Both the position numbers and the translations under genes were made by a program. Positions 37,994 through 46,060 of a stretch of 64,000 bases of DNA are shown in pieces. Position 1 is the first letter of the stretch; each line of letters starts with the position of its first letter. The stretch covers positions 124,001 through 188,000 of the forward strand of contig NZ_LXTQ01000030.1 of the NCBI RefSeq assembly GCF_001645185.1, in the 5' to 3' direction. This DNA comes from Methylobacillus sp. MM3. GTDB taxonomy: Bacteria; Pseudomonadota; Gammaproteobacteria; Burkholderiales; Methylophilaceae. The notes below the pieces were generated by a model. The model worked only from the letters and a program-made list of their open reading frames with translations. It was not told where the DNA came from and did not search any database.

Positions 37994-39035
37994 CGGCGAC
38001 TTCCGGAAGATTTTGCCGATCGATCAGCATCGCGTCGCCGTAACTGAAGAAGCGGTAGCGCTCCTGCACGGCATGCCGGTAGGCCTCGCGGATATGCGCC
38101 ATTCCGCCGAATGCCGAAACTAGCATCAGCAGCGTAGTGCGCGGAAGATGGAAATTGGTCAGCAAGCGATCCACCACGCGGAAACGGTAGCCCGGCGTGA
38201 TGAAAATATCGGTATCGCCGCCCCCTACCGCCATTTCCCCCTGACGCGCGGCACTTTCCAGCGCCCGCATTGCCGTTGTGCCCACGGCAATTACCTTGCC
38301 TCCGCGCTGCCGTGTCCGCGCAATACTATCCACAGTGGCCTGTGGTATCTCATACCACTCGCTGTGCATCTTGTGCTCGGCAACGTCTTCCACCCGTATC
38401 GGCTGAAAGGTTCCGGCTCCCACATGCAGAGTAACGAAAGCTTTTTCGATGCCGCATTCCGCAAGCGTCTGCATCACATCTTCGTCGAAATGCAGCCCGG
38501 CAGTCGGTGCTGCAACCGCGCCGGGATTACGCGCATATACCGTCTGATAGCGTTCATCGTCATCGCTATCGGCTGCGTGCGTAATGTATGGCGGCAATGG
38601 CAGTTTCCCGTAGCGCTCGAGCAATTCGGCAAGCGGAGTTTCGCCAGGAAACTTCAACTCATAAAGATCATCCTGCCGCGACAGCACTTCCACCTCGATG
38701 GCTTCAGCAAGGATCAAGCGCCCCCCAGGCTTGGGTGCATGCGAGGCCCGCACGTGCGCCAGGGCTCGATGCGCATCGAGCATGCGCTCCACCAGTACCT
38801 CGACTTTGCCTCCGCTCTCCTTGCGTCCGTTCAGCCGCGCCTTGATGACGCGCGTATCGTTGAATACCAGCAAATCACCAGCCGCAAGTAATGACGGCAA
38901 TTCGCCGAACATGCGGTCATGCAGTGCGCCGCTGTTGCCGTCCAGGCACAATAAGCGGCTGCCGCTTCGCTTGGCAGCCGGGAACTGCGCAATCAGTTCG
39001 GAAGGCAGTTCAAAATCAAAATCGCTGGTACGCAT
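37986..39035 (-). CDS. queA: S-adenosylmethionine:tRNA ribosyltransferase-isomerase QueA
   Basis: QueA, 349 residues, makes epoxyqueuosine from preQ1 in tRNA. Family stretches include [47 protein letters not shown] and [16 protein letters not shown]. Works with Tgt (57072). The ATG at 39035 is the standard start; its codon overlaps the -35 of the divergent tRNA-Leu promoter. The open frame continues through the tRNA on this strand, which is an artefact. Confidence 0.96.
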   Translation of the reverse strand: MRTSDFDFELPSELIAQFPAAKRSGSRLLCLDGNSGALHDRMFGELPSLLAAGDLLVFNDTRVIKARLNGRKESGGKVEVLVERMLDAHRALAHVRASHAPKPGGRLILAEAIEVEVLSRQDDLYELKFPGETPLAELLERYGKLPLPPYITHAADSDDDERYQTVYARNPGAVAAPTAGLHFDEDVMQTLAECGIEKAFVTLHVGAGTFQPIRVEDVAEHKMHSEWYEIPQATVDSIARTRQRGGKVIAVGTTAMRALESAARQGEMAVGGGDTDIFITPGYRFRVVDRLLTNFHLPRTTLLMLVSAFGGMAHIREAYRHAVQERYRFFSYGDAMLIDRQNLPEVAGE

Positions 39036-39062
39036 GAAACTCCGTGAATAATTCGCTATAAT
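39034..39062 (+). promoter_or_regulatory. Promoter of tRNA-Leu
   Basis: ATGAAA at 39034-39039, 17-base spacer, TATAAT at 39057-39062, then a GC-rich discriminator GCCGGG, typical of stringently controlled stable-RNA promoters. The tRNA begins 14 bases after the -10. The -35 overlaps the divergent queA start codon. Confidence 0.7.
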
Positions 39063-39076
39063 GCCGGGTCCCACAA

Positions 39077-39163
39077 GCCGGGATGGCGGAATCGGTAGAC
39101 GCAGCGGATTCAAAATCCGCCGCTGGTAACAGTGTGGGGGTTCGAGTCCCCCTCCCGGCACCA
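39077..39163 (+). tRNA. tRNA-Leu (anticodon CAA)
   Basis: An 87-base type II tRNA with a long variable arm. The acceptor stem pairs GCCGGGA with TCCCGGC, CCA is encoded, the T-arm is GGGGGTTCGAGTCCCCC and the anticodon loop around TTCAAAA gives CAA. It reads UUG codons. The size and variable loop rule out other isotypes. Confidence 0.95.
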
Positions 39164-39311
39164 AATTTTCTCAAGCGCAGGCATCCTGCCTCGCACATCA
39201 CCCGAAAGCCTATTCGGGACAGCGCGCATTTTACCGCAACGCCTTGCTTTTCCTGCCTTGCAGGCGCGCCTCTCTTGCGTTTATATCTTGCTACATTCCA
39301 TTCATATTAAT

Positions 39312-39329
39312 AAGGACATTAATATCCTT
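39312..39329. promoter_or_regulatory. 18-bp near-palindrome upstream of the caa3 operon (shared motif, copy 2)
   Basis: AAGGACATTAATATCCTT is a dyad with 16 of 18 symmetric positions and matches 15 of 18 bases of the element upstream of ompW. It lies 127 bases ahead of the first gene of the caa3 operon, in a 292-base AT-rich spacer. A weak TTGTCA (39348-39353) with TAAGTT 17 bases downstream could be the operon promoter. The regulator is not known. Confidence 0.45.
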
Positions 39330-39455
39330 TTAAGACAGCAAGTTAGCTTGTCACGAAATTTTCTTTATGCTAAGTTGCGTTTGACCTGCGGCGAATTGTC
39401 GCATTTATTTTATCGAGCACGAATGTAATACAAGCAGTTTGCCGGAGGGAAATCG

Positions 39456-39917
39456 ATGGCAACATCGATTGTAGATTACAAGATTGTTGCACGACCGAAT
39501 AACTCTCTGTCTCCCAAAAAGACAGTCAACATCGTCGCGTTACTCGCTTTATTCTCCCTTTCAGTAGCAATTGCTTTTGGATTCGCCGGCGCATGGATGG
39601 TTTTTCCGTTCGCCGGATTGGAATTGCTTGCGCTGGCGTATGCCTTCTATTTCATCCATTGTCATGCGGATGACTATGAAAGCATCACCATCTCGGGCGA
39701 TCGCCTGGCAATAGAAAAGCACTACTACAAAAATACCAGCCAGGTTGTTTTCCACCGCTATTGGGCGCGGGTGGTTTTACGCGAAACACCGAGCGGTGAG
39801 CATCGTTTGTGGCTCCGTTCGCATGGCAAGGAAGTGGAAGTCGGGCATTTCATGAACAACCGGCAACGGTTGGCTCTGGCACGGCAACTGCAAATGCGGA
39901 CTGGAGCGTTCCACTAA
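39456..39917 (+). CDS. DUF2244 membrane protein
   Basis: A 153-residue protein with two adjacent helices (VALLALFSLSVAIAFGFAGAW and FPFAGLELLALAYAFYFIH) and a C-terminal soluble domain ending GHFMNNRQRLALARQL, matching DUF2244. Members are often the first gene in cytochrome oxidase operons, as here, 23 bases before coxB. The function is unknown; an assembly role is inferred from context. GGAGGG precedes the ATG. Confidence 0.85.
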   Translation: MATSIVDYKIVARPNNSLSPKKTVNIVALLALFSLSVAIAFGFAGAWMVFPFAGLELLALAYAFYFIHCHADDYESITISGDRLAIEKHYYKNTSQVVFHRYWARVVLRETPSGEHRLWLRSHGKEVEVGHFMNNRQRLALARQLQMRTGAFH

Positions 39918-39940
39918 AGGCGAGATTCAAGGGAGCGAGA

Positions 39941-41110
39941 ATGGCATTTCAATTTCTAAAAAAGGCCGGGATGGGATTGATGTTGGCAGTGTGGTCTCTG
40001 GCCGCACACGCCGAATATGCATGGAATTTCCCCAAACCCGTCACACCAATGGCAGCCGATACGCTGCTAGTACACAATAAGTTCATGGTCATCATCATGG
40101 TGATCTTCGTTGTGGTGCTGGGCATCATGATCTATTCGATCATCAGGCACCGCAAAAGCGTAGGCCACAAAGCCGCCGACTTTACCGGCCCCAGCACCCG
40201 CTCCCAGGTCATCTGGACGCTGGTACCGTTTGCCATTCTGCTCTACATCGATTTCATCCTGATGGGCATTCCCGCTTACCACAGCGTGGTCCTGATGGAA
40301 GACACCAAAAACGACTCCGAAATGGTGATCAAGGTCACCGGCAGTCAGTGGCGCTGGCAATACGAATACATGGATGGCGAAGCGCAGGGCATCAAGTTCG
40401 TCAGCAATATGACCACTCCCCAGGAGCAGATCCAGAACAAGACGGAAAAGGGCGAGCACTACCTGCTGGAAGTAGACAACCATGTCGTGCTGCCGGTCGA
40501 CAAGAAAGTGCGCATCCTGCTGACCTCGAACGATGTGATTCATACCTGGTGGGTACCTGCCTTCGGCGCCGCGCGCGACGCGATTCCGGGCTTCCTGCGC
40601 GAGACCTGGGTCAAGATCGAGGAACCAGGCACCTACCGCGGCCAGTGCAAGGAACTCTGCGGCAAGGGGCATGGCTTCATGCCCGTGGTCGTCGATGCTG
40701 TCCCGGAAGAGCAATTCAAGGAATGGGTCGCTTCCAAGAAGACCGAAATGTCAGCTGCTTCAGCCGGCGCCGACAAGGAATGGAGCAAGGACGAGTTGCT
40801 CACCCAGGGTAAAGCCGTCTACGAGAAAAACTGCGCCGTCTGTCACCAGCCGGGCGGTCAAGGGATGCCTCCGGCATTTCCGGCGCTCACCGGCAGCAAG
40901 ATCGTCACTGCGCCCAACTTCGACGCCGATGGCAAGCTGATGAAAGACAGTCATATCGACCGCGTCTTCAACGGCAAAGGCATGATGCCGGCCTGGAAGG
41001 GTACGCTGAGCGACACCGACATCGCGGCGGTCATCAGCTACGAGCGCAACGCACTCGGCAACAGCATGGGCGACCTGGTACAACCGTCCCAGATCAAAGC
41101 ACTGCGTTAA
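39941..41110 (+). CDS. coxB: Cytochrome c oxidase subunit II with fused cytochrome c (caa3 type)
   Basis: CoxB, 389 residues. Signal peptide (KKAGMGLMLAVWSLAAHA), two membrane helices, then the CuA domain with DVIHTWWVPAFG and the binding loop CKELCGKGHGFM (Cys-x3-Cys-x3-His-x2-Met). A cytochrome c domain at the C-terminus has CAVCH and a Met ligand in GMMPAWKG. The fused heme makes this a caa3-type oxidase. The ATG after GGGAGCGAGA is preferred over a longer frame inside DUF2244. Confidence 0.96.
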   Translation: MAFQFLKKAGMGLMLAVWSLAAHAEYAWNFPKPVTPMAADTLLVHNKFMVIIMVIFVVVLGIMIYSIIRHRKSVGHKAADFTGPSTRSQVIWTLVPFAILLYIDFILMGIPAYHSVVLMEDTKNDSEMVIKVTGSQWRWQYEYMDGEAQGIKFVSNMTTPQEQIQNKTEKGEHYLLEVDNHVVLPVDKKVRILLTSNDVIHTWWVPAFGAARDAIPGFLRETWVKIEEPGTYRGQCKELCGKGHGFMPVVVDAVPEEQFKEWVASKKTEMSAASAGADKEWSKDELLTQGKAVYEKNCAVCHQPGGQGMPPAFPALTGSKIVTAPNFDADGKLMKDSHIDRVFNGKGMMPAWKGTLSDTDIAAVISYERNALGNSMGDLVQPSQIKALR

Positions 41111-41130
41111 TCAGGTACGAGGAGAGACAC

Positions 41131-42717
41131 ATGAGTACAGCAACAGCGGCACATCATCATGATGATCACCCGACGGGGATCATGCGCTGGTTGACCACGA
41201 CCAACCACAAGGACATCGGCACGATGTACCTGACTTTCTCGCTCATCATGTTCCTGGTGGGCGGATCGATGATTCTTGCGGTTCGTGCAGAACTGTTCCA
41301 GCCCGGCCTGCAATTGATGCAGCCGGAATTCTTCAATCAGCTGATCGGCGTGCATGCACTGGTGATGATTTTTGCCGCGCTGATGCCGGCCGCCACCGGC
41401 TTCGCCAACTGGATGCTGCCGCTGCAACTCGGCGCACCCGACATGGCGCTGCCCCGCCTCAACAACTGGGGCTTCTGGCTGCTGCCGCCCGCCGCCATCC
41501 TGCTGACTGCGCCCTTCATCCTCGCGCTGTTCGGCATCGGCGACGGTGCGATCGCCACCGGCTGGACGTTCTATACGCCGCTGTCGGTACAAGGCGGCAT
41601 TGGCGTCGACTTTGCCATCTTCGCGGTGCACTTGCTGGGGATTTCCTCGGTGATGGGTTCAATCAATGTCCTGGTCACCATTTTCAACATGCGCGCGCCC
41701 GGCATGACGCTGATGAAGATGCCGCTGTTCGCATGGGGATGGATGATTACCGCTTTCCTGCTGATTGCGACCATTCCGGTTCTGGCTGGCGCCGTGACCA
41801 TGCTGCTGACCGATCGCCACTTTGGCACGCACTTCTTCGATGCGGCCGGCGGCGGCGACCCCATCCTGTTCCAGCACCTGTTCTGGTTCTTCGGTCACCC
41901 CGAGGTCTATATCCTGCTGCTGCCGGTCTGGGGCCTGATTCCGCATATCCTGTCCGCATTCTCCCGTAAGCCCACCTACGGCTACAAGGCGCAAATCTAT
42001 TCTTTCTGGGCCATCGGCATTCTCTCGGTCGTGGTCTGGGCGCATCACTTCTTCACCGTCGGCCTGCCGATTCCGGCCCTGCTGTACTTCATGTACAGCA
42101 CGATGGCGATCTCGCTGCCGCTCGCTGTGCTGTTTTTCTGCTGGATTGCGACCATGTGGAAGGGTTCGATGACCTTCGAAACCCCGATGCTGTTTGCCAC
42201 CGGCTGGATCATACTGTTCGGTATCGGCGGCTTGACCGGCCTGATCCTGGCGGACGTCGCAGCGGATGCGCAATACCATCACTCCTACTTCGTGGTGGCG
42301 CACTTCCACTACACGCTGTTCGCCGGCGGCATCATGGGCATCATGGCGGGCGTGTACTACTGGCTGCCAAAGATGACCGGCCACATGTACAGCGAAACGC
42401 TGGGCAAGCTGCATTTCTGGCTGACCGCCATCGCTTTCAATGTGACCTTCATCCCGCAGTTTTTCCTGGGGCTGGCCGGCATGCCGCGCCGTATTCCGGA
42501 TTACGCGCTGCAGTTTTCGGAGTTCAACATGATCTCTACGATCGGCGCATTCACGCTTGGCCTGTCGCAACTGATCATGGTGTACAACATCGTGCGCTGC
42601 GTACGCGGTGGCAAGAAGGCAGAAGCCAAGGTGTGGGAAGGTGCTGAAGGCCTGGAATGGACGCTGCCATCGCCGCCGCCTTACCACAGCTTCACCGAAC
42701 AACCGGTCATCAAGTAA
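41131..42717 (+). CDS. coxA: Cytochrome c oxidase subunit I
   Basis: CoxA, 528 residues, twelve helices. Active-site motifs: WFFGHPEVYILLLP (CuB His and the cross-linked Tyr, with the Glu of the D-channel type A1 family), WAHHFFTVG (two CuB His) and VAHFHYTLFAGG (heme a3 and a His ligands). This is an A-type heme-copper oxidase. Begins MSTATAAHHHDD after GAGGAGAG. A strong hairpin follows it inside the operon. Confidence 0.98.
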   Translation: MSTATAAHHHDDHPTGIMRWLTTTNHKDIGTMYLTFSLIMFLVGGSMILAVRAELFQPGLQLMQPEFFNQLIGVHALVMIFAALMPAATGFANWMLPLQLGAPDMALPRLNNWGFWLLPPAAILLTAPFILALFGIGDGAIATGWTFYTPLSVQGGIGVDFAIFAVHLLGISSVMGSINVLVTIFNMRAPGMTLMKMPLFAWGWMITAFLLIATIPVLAGAVTMLLTDRHFGTHFFDAAGGGDPILFQHLFWFFGHPEVYILLLPVWGLIPHILSAFSRKPTYGYKAQIYSFWAIGILSVVVWAHHFFTVGLPIPALLYFMYSTMAISLPLAVLFFCWIATMWKGSMTFETPMLFATGWIILFGIGGLTGLILADVAADAQYHHSYFVVAHFHYTLFAGGIMGIMAGVYYWLPKMTGHMYSETLGKLHFWLTAIAFNVTFIPQFFLGLAGMPRRIPDYALQFSEFNMISTIGAFTLGLSQLIMVYNIVRCVRGGKKAEAKVWEGAEGLEWTLPSPPPYHSFTEQPVIK

Positions 42718-42732
42718 TTCGATGACCCGCAT

Positions 42733-42762
42733 TCTGGCCCGGGATGAAAATGCCGGGCCAGA
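42733..42762 (+). other. Intra-operon hairpin after coxA
   Basis: A perfect 10-pair stem (TCTGGCCCGG with CCGGGCCAGA) and a 10-base loop, without a following T-tract. It lies 16 bases after the coxA stop. It may stabilise the upstream coxBA message or mark an RNase processing point. Confidence 0.6.
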
Positions 42763-42774
42763 CATAGGAACGCA

Positions 42775-42888
42775 ATGGACCAAACGAGTGATAAAAAACG
42801 CCGCGGCAATATACGCATCGCCATCTGTCTCGGCGCATTTGTTCTGCTCTGGTATGTAATATCAATGTTTGCGGTACTGAAATCTTGA
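42775..42888 (+). CDS. Small cytochrome oxidase assembly-type protein (37 residues)
   Basis: A 37-residue single-pass protein: a basic N-terminus (MDQTSDKKRRGN) followed by a helix (IAICLGAFVLLWYVISMFAV). It occupies the site between coxA and ctaG where betaproteobacteria often carry a tiny 'cytochrome oxidase small assembly protein'. A GGAACGC ribosome site precedes the ATG, and the TGA overlaps the TTG start of ctaG (TTGA), so the two are coupled. Function is inferred only. Confidence 0.75.
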   Translation: MDQTSDKKRRGNIRIAICLGAFVLLWYVISMFAVLKS

Positions 42889-43433
42889 TCGATCAGGAAA
42901 AAAGAGCCGCCGATAACAAGCGGCTGGCCTGGAAATTGATGTGGGTGGTAGCTGGCGCGGTGTTGTTTGCCTTCGCGCTGGTTCCTCTCTACAACGTTTT
43001 CTGCGACTTGACGGGCCTCAACGGAAAGACCGAAGGCCTGCCCGCCGCAGTGCAGAAAACGATGAAGGTGGACGAGTCACGCTGGGTGACAGTGGAATTC
43101 ACCAGCAGCGTGATGCCTGGACTGGCATGGAATTTCTATCCGACGCAAACCAGCATGAAGGTGCGCCCGGGACAGATCATGCTGGCAACGTTCGAAGCCA
43201 AAAACATGACCAACGAAACGGTCGTAGGCCAGGCGATACCGAGCGTAAGCCCGTCTCAGGCTACCTTCCATTTCAAGAAGATCGAGTGTTTCTGCTTTGA
43301 GCGGCAAGAGCTCAAGGCAGGCGAGTCCAAGGAAATGCCGCTCCGCTTTTACGTGAGCCCGGACCTGCCGAAAGATATACGTACCGTGACATTGTCGTAC
43401 GCGTTTTTCCATGCCGTTCCGACGGAAAACTAG
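42885..43433 (+). CDS. ctaG: Cytochrome c oxidase assembly protein CtaG (Cox11)
   Basis: CtaG/Cox11, 182 residues, inserts copper into CuB of subunit I. One N-terminal helix (WKLMWVVAGAVLFAFALVPLY) and the periplasmic domain with the copper site CFCFERQELKAGE (Cys-Phe-Cys-Phe). The start is TTG overlapping the previous stop; no ATG lies before the helix, so the TTG is required. It follows the 37-residue protein and precedes coxC. Confidence 0.94.
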   Translation: MIDQEKRAADNKRLAWKLMWVVAGAVLFAFALVPLYNVFCDLTGLNGKTEGLPAAVQKTMKVDESRWVTVEFTSSVMPGLAWNFYPTQTSMKVRPGQIMLATFEAKNMTNETVVGQAIPSVSPSQATFHFKKIECFCFERQELKAGESKEMPLRFYVSPDLPKDIRTVTLSYAFFHAVPTEN

Positions 43434-43438
43434 GGAGA

Positions 43439-43468
43439 GCCGCGCATCGGTATGGTGAGATGCGCGGC
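43439..43468 (+). other. Intra-operon hairpin between ctaG and coxC
   Basis: A perfect 10-pair stem (GCCGCGCATC with GATGCGCGGC) and a 10-base loop followed by A-rich sequence. It is just after the ctaG stop and 37 bases before coxC. It may be a processing or stability element. Confidence 0.6.
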
Positions 43469-43504
43469 AAAAATGAACATTAAAACACCGTAGAGGAGTT
43501 TTGC

Positions 43505-44413
43505 ATGACCACGCAGACACACGAAGGCCATTATTTTGTGCCCAATCCCAGCATTTATCCGGCCATTCTTTCGACCGGGATACTCCTGCTGGTGGCCGGC
43601 TTCATTCTCAGCATTACGCCGGACAGAGACCAAACCCTGGCATACCTTGCCACTCCCGGCAAAGGAATGATGCTGGCAGGCTTCCTGGCCATCATTTATG
43701 TCTTGTTCGGCTGGTTCGGCAAGATCGTCGGCGAAAGCGAAGGCGGCAAGTACAAGAAATGGGAAGACCGCTCTTTCCGCATAGGCATGATCGTCTTTAT
43801 CGCCTCAGAAGTGGCCTTCTTTGCTGCCTTCTTCGGCGCATTGTTTTACATGCGCGTCATCTCGGTTCCCGAAATCGCCAACTTCGATCCGCAATTCACG
43901 CCTTACAAGGATTTCCTCGGCACATGGCCGTCTGCAGGTCCCGGCGGTACGGTCCTGGGCACCGAATATAAGGTACCGCAATTCACCCCGATGGGTGCAT
44001 GGGGCATTCCCGCCATCAATACGCTGCTGCTGCTGACCTCCGGTGCAACGGTTACCTGGGCGCACTGGGGCCTGCTGAACAGCAATCGCCGTCAACTGAT
44101 CATCGGCCTGATGATGACCGTTGCATTGGGTATCGCCTTCCTCTTCCTGCAAGGTTATGAATATCACCATGCCTATAGCGAACTCGGCCTGACCCTGGGC
44201 AGCGGCGCTTACGGTGCAACCTTCTTCATGTTGACCGGCTTCCACGGTTTCCATGTCACGCTGGGGACCATCATGCTGATCGTAATCCTGGCGCGCAGCA
44301 TGAAAGGCCATTTCACTGCGGATCATCACTTCGGTTTCGAAGGGGTCGCCTGGTATTGGCACTTTGTTGACGTGGTCTGGCTGCTGCTCTTTGTATTGGT
44401 GTACTGGCTGTAA
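43505..44413 (+). CDS. coxC: Cytochrome c oxidase subunit III
   Basis: CoxC, 302 residues, seven helices. Typical stretches: KWEDRSFRIGMIVFIASEVAFF with the conserved Glu, GATVTWAHWGLLNSNRRQ, EYHHAYSELGLTLGSGAYGATFFMLTGFHGFHV and WYWHFVDVVWLLLFVLVY. Stabilises the proton-pumping core. Last oxidase structural gene before the terminator at 44423. Confidence 0.97.
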   Translation: MTTQTHEGHYFVPNPSIYPAILSTGILLLVAGFILSITPDRDQTLAYLATPGKGMMLAGFLAIIYVLFGWFGKIVGESEGGKYKKWEDRSFRIGMIVFIASEVAFFAAFFGALFYMRVISVPEIANFDPQFTPYKDFLGTWPSAGPGGTVLGTEYKVPQFTPMGAWGIPAINTLLLLTSGATVTWAHWGLLNSNRRQLIIGLMMTVALGIAFLFLQGYEYHHAYSELGLTLGSGAYGATFFMLTGFHGFHVTLGTIMLIVILARSMKGHFTADHHFGFEGVAWYWHFVDVVWLLLFVLVYWL

Positions 44414-44422
44414 ACGACAAAT

Positions 44423-44452
44423 AAAAAGCGATGCCCGAAGGCATCGCTTTTT
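44423..44452. terminator. Bidirectional intrinsic terminator after coxC
   Basis: A 13-pair perfect stem (AAAAAGCGATGCC with GGCATCGCTTTTT) around the tetraloop CGAA. The flanking A and T runs let it work in both directions, ending coxC on the plus strand and the DUF2909 gene on the minus strand. Confidence 0.9.
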
Positions 44453-44476
44453 ACAAAGTCGGGATACTTCTATTTA

Positions 44477-44680
44477 TTAAGGGTGAGGCTGTCCGATAAT
44501 GCCTGTGTAATACCCGATCATCAACAGCAGGAACAAACCCAGGGAAAGCGAGATACGCATGGTCAAGGCTTTCACCGTGCGTTTTCCCTGACCTTTGTCT
44601 TTAATCAGATAAAACAGAGCGGAAAACAGACTGCCGATGATCAGCAGTAACGCAGCAATGATGAATACTTTCAGCAACAT
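44477..44680 (-). CDS. Twin-transmembrane protein DUF2909
   Basis: A 67-residue protein with two helices (FIIAALLLIIGSLFSALFYLI and ISLSLGLFLLLMIGYYTGIIG) linked by a basic loop (KDKGQGKRTVKAL). It matches DUF2909, a small family that usually neighbours SURF1 in cytochrome oxidase operons. It is the only gene reading backwards inside the caa3 region. It ends before the shared terminator. Confidence 0.85.
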   Translation of the reverse strand: MLLKVFIIAALLLIIGSLFSALFYLIKDKGQGKRTVKALTMRISLSLGLFLLLMIGYYTGIIGQPHP

Positions 44681-44743
44681 GACAGCCTCCGCTTTTGATA
44701 ATGCGTTCGATTATGGAGCGCACCCCGGTATAAAGCAATTGCC

Positions 44744-45460
44744 TTGAAATACCGTTTCCGCCCACGCCTATTGCCCGCCTTGGCGACTCTCGTGTTCGTC
44801 GCACTGTTTATTCGCCTGGGACTCTGGCAACTGCATAAGGCCGAAGCCAAACAGGAATTGCAGGCGCAACTTGACCGTCACCTGACCGAGGCGCCGATCG
44901 CCCTGCCGAGCGAAATCACCACCCCGGAAGACTGGCGCTATCGCCGCGTCAAAGTACAAGGCACTTACGACATCCGATACCAGATCCTGCTCGACAATCA
45001 GGTTGAAAATGGCGCCGCCGGCTATCACGTGATCACGCCGCTGCATATTGCAGGCACTGAAAAATACATCCTGGTCAATCGCGGCTGGATTCCGGCCCCG
45101 GCCGAACACAGCGTCGTGCCGAGCACAAGCACACCGACAGAACCGCAGGAAGTCACCGGCAGTCTGTGGCTGCCTTCGACCAAGATCTTCGCACTCGAAG
45201 CGCCTGCTAGTAGCGGCGCGTGGCAACCTGTCTGGCAAAACATGGACATGGAGCGCTACCTGAAATCCGTACCGCTCAAACTCTACCCACTGGTCGTCCG
45301 CCTCGACCCCGACAGCCCGGCCGGTGGATTCGTGCGCAACTGGCCGCGTCCGGCCGAACGCATCGAAACGAACCTGGGCTATGCTTACCAATGGTTCGGT
45401 TTTGCCGCAACACTGATTGCGATTTACCTGGTTCTCAGTTTCAAGAAAGTCGAGCAATAA
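44744..45460 (+). CDS. SURF1-family cytochrome oxidase assembly protein
   Basis: SURF1, 238 residues, helps heme a insertion into subunit I. N-terminal helix (LLPALATLVFVALFIRLGLWQL), a large periplasmic part with LDNQVENGAAGYHVITPL and LVNRGWIP, and a C-terminal helix (YQWFGFAATLIAIYLVLSFK). The start TTG at 44744 has no obvious ribosome site; a TATAAA hexamer 10 bases upstream could be a -10, which would give an almost leaderless message. No alternative ATG precedes the first helix. Overlaps nothing; the next gene starts at the stop. Confidence 0.9.
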   Translation: MKYRFRPRLLPALATLVFVALFIRLGLWQLHKAEAKQELQAQLDRHLTEAPIALPSEITTPEDWRYRRVKVQGTYDIRYQILLDNQVENGAAGYHVITPLHIAGTEKYILVNRGWIPAPAEHSVVPSTSTPTEPQEVTGSLWLPSTKIFALEAPASSGAWQPVWQNMDMERYLKSVPLKLYPLVVRLDPDSPAGGFVRNWPRPAERIETNLGYAYQWFGFAATLIAIYLVLSFKKVEQ

Positions 45461-46060
45461 ATGGAAGAAAATAAACAACAACGCTCAGGTCGGCGCATGC
45501 TCGTCTTCCTCGTCGTATTGTTCGCGCTGCCCATATTGGCCGTGCTGGGCATGTACCAATTGGATTATCGTCCAGGTGGCTCGAGTCACGGCGAACTGAT
45601 TTCCCCGCCGAAGGCGTTGCAACTTTCAACCTTGCAGGATGTGCGAGACAAGCCCTTCGGCGCGGAGCAATGGACGAAAAAATGGAATATCGTCTACGTA
45701 TCCGATTCCGGCTGCGAGGCTGAATGCCGGAAGCAGGTGCATTTGCTGCGCCAGATACATGTGTCGCTCAACAAGGAAATCGACCGCGTGCAGCGCTTTC
45801 TTATCGTACCTACCGCCGCTGACTCTGCCGAACTCGCCGCCCTGCAAACGCAATATCCCGATCTCATCATTCTGGCCGGCGATCAAGCCGCCCCGCTCGC
45901 GCAGCAATTCGATCTGCCCGACCAGCCGGCAGGCACCTCCGGCCGCGTTTATTTCGTCGACCCACTTGGCAACTTGATCATGAGCTATCCCGCAGGCTAC
46001 GATCCCAAAGGCCTGCGCGAGGACATGACAAGACTTCTGAAATACTCCTGGGTGGGCTGA
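45461..46060 (+). CDS. Sco-like thioredoxin-fold protein without the copper histidine
   Basis: A 199-residue membrane-anchored protein with one N-terminal helix (MLVFLVVLFALPILAVLGMY) and a thioredoxin-like fold. The Cys pair is SGCEAECRK (Cys-x3-Cys), like Sco, but where Sco has the copper His before the last strand this protein has GTSGRVYFVDPLGNL with no His. It may handle disulfides rather than copper in CuA assembly. It is between SURF1 and ctaA (stop and start overlap by one base). Confidence 0.8.
   Translation: MEENKQQRSGRRMLVFLVVLFALPILAVLGMYQLDYRPGGSSHGELISPPKALQLSTLQDVRDKPFGAEQWTKKWNIVYVSDSGCEAECRKQVHLLRQIHVSLNKEIDRVQRFLIVPTAADSAELAALQTQYPDLIILAGDQAAPLAQQFDLPDQPAGTSGRVYFVDPLGNLIMSYPAGYDPKGLREDMTRLLKYSWVG

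Noticed and set aside
39164-39455. Terminator or integrated element downstream of tRNA-Leu
   Set aside because: A weak stem (CCCGAA/TTCGGG) occurs around 39200-39220 but has no T-tract. No duplicated tRNA 3' end or integrase is present.
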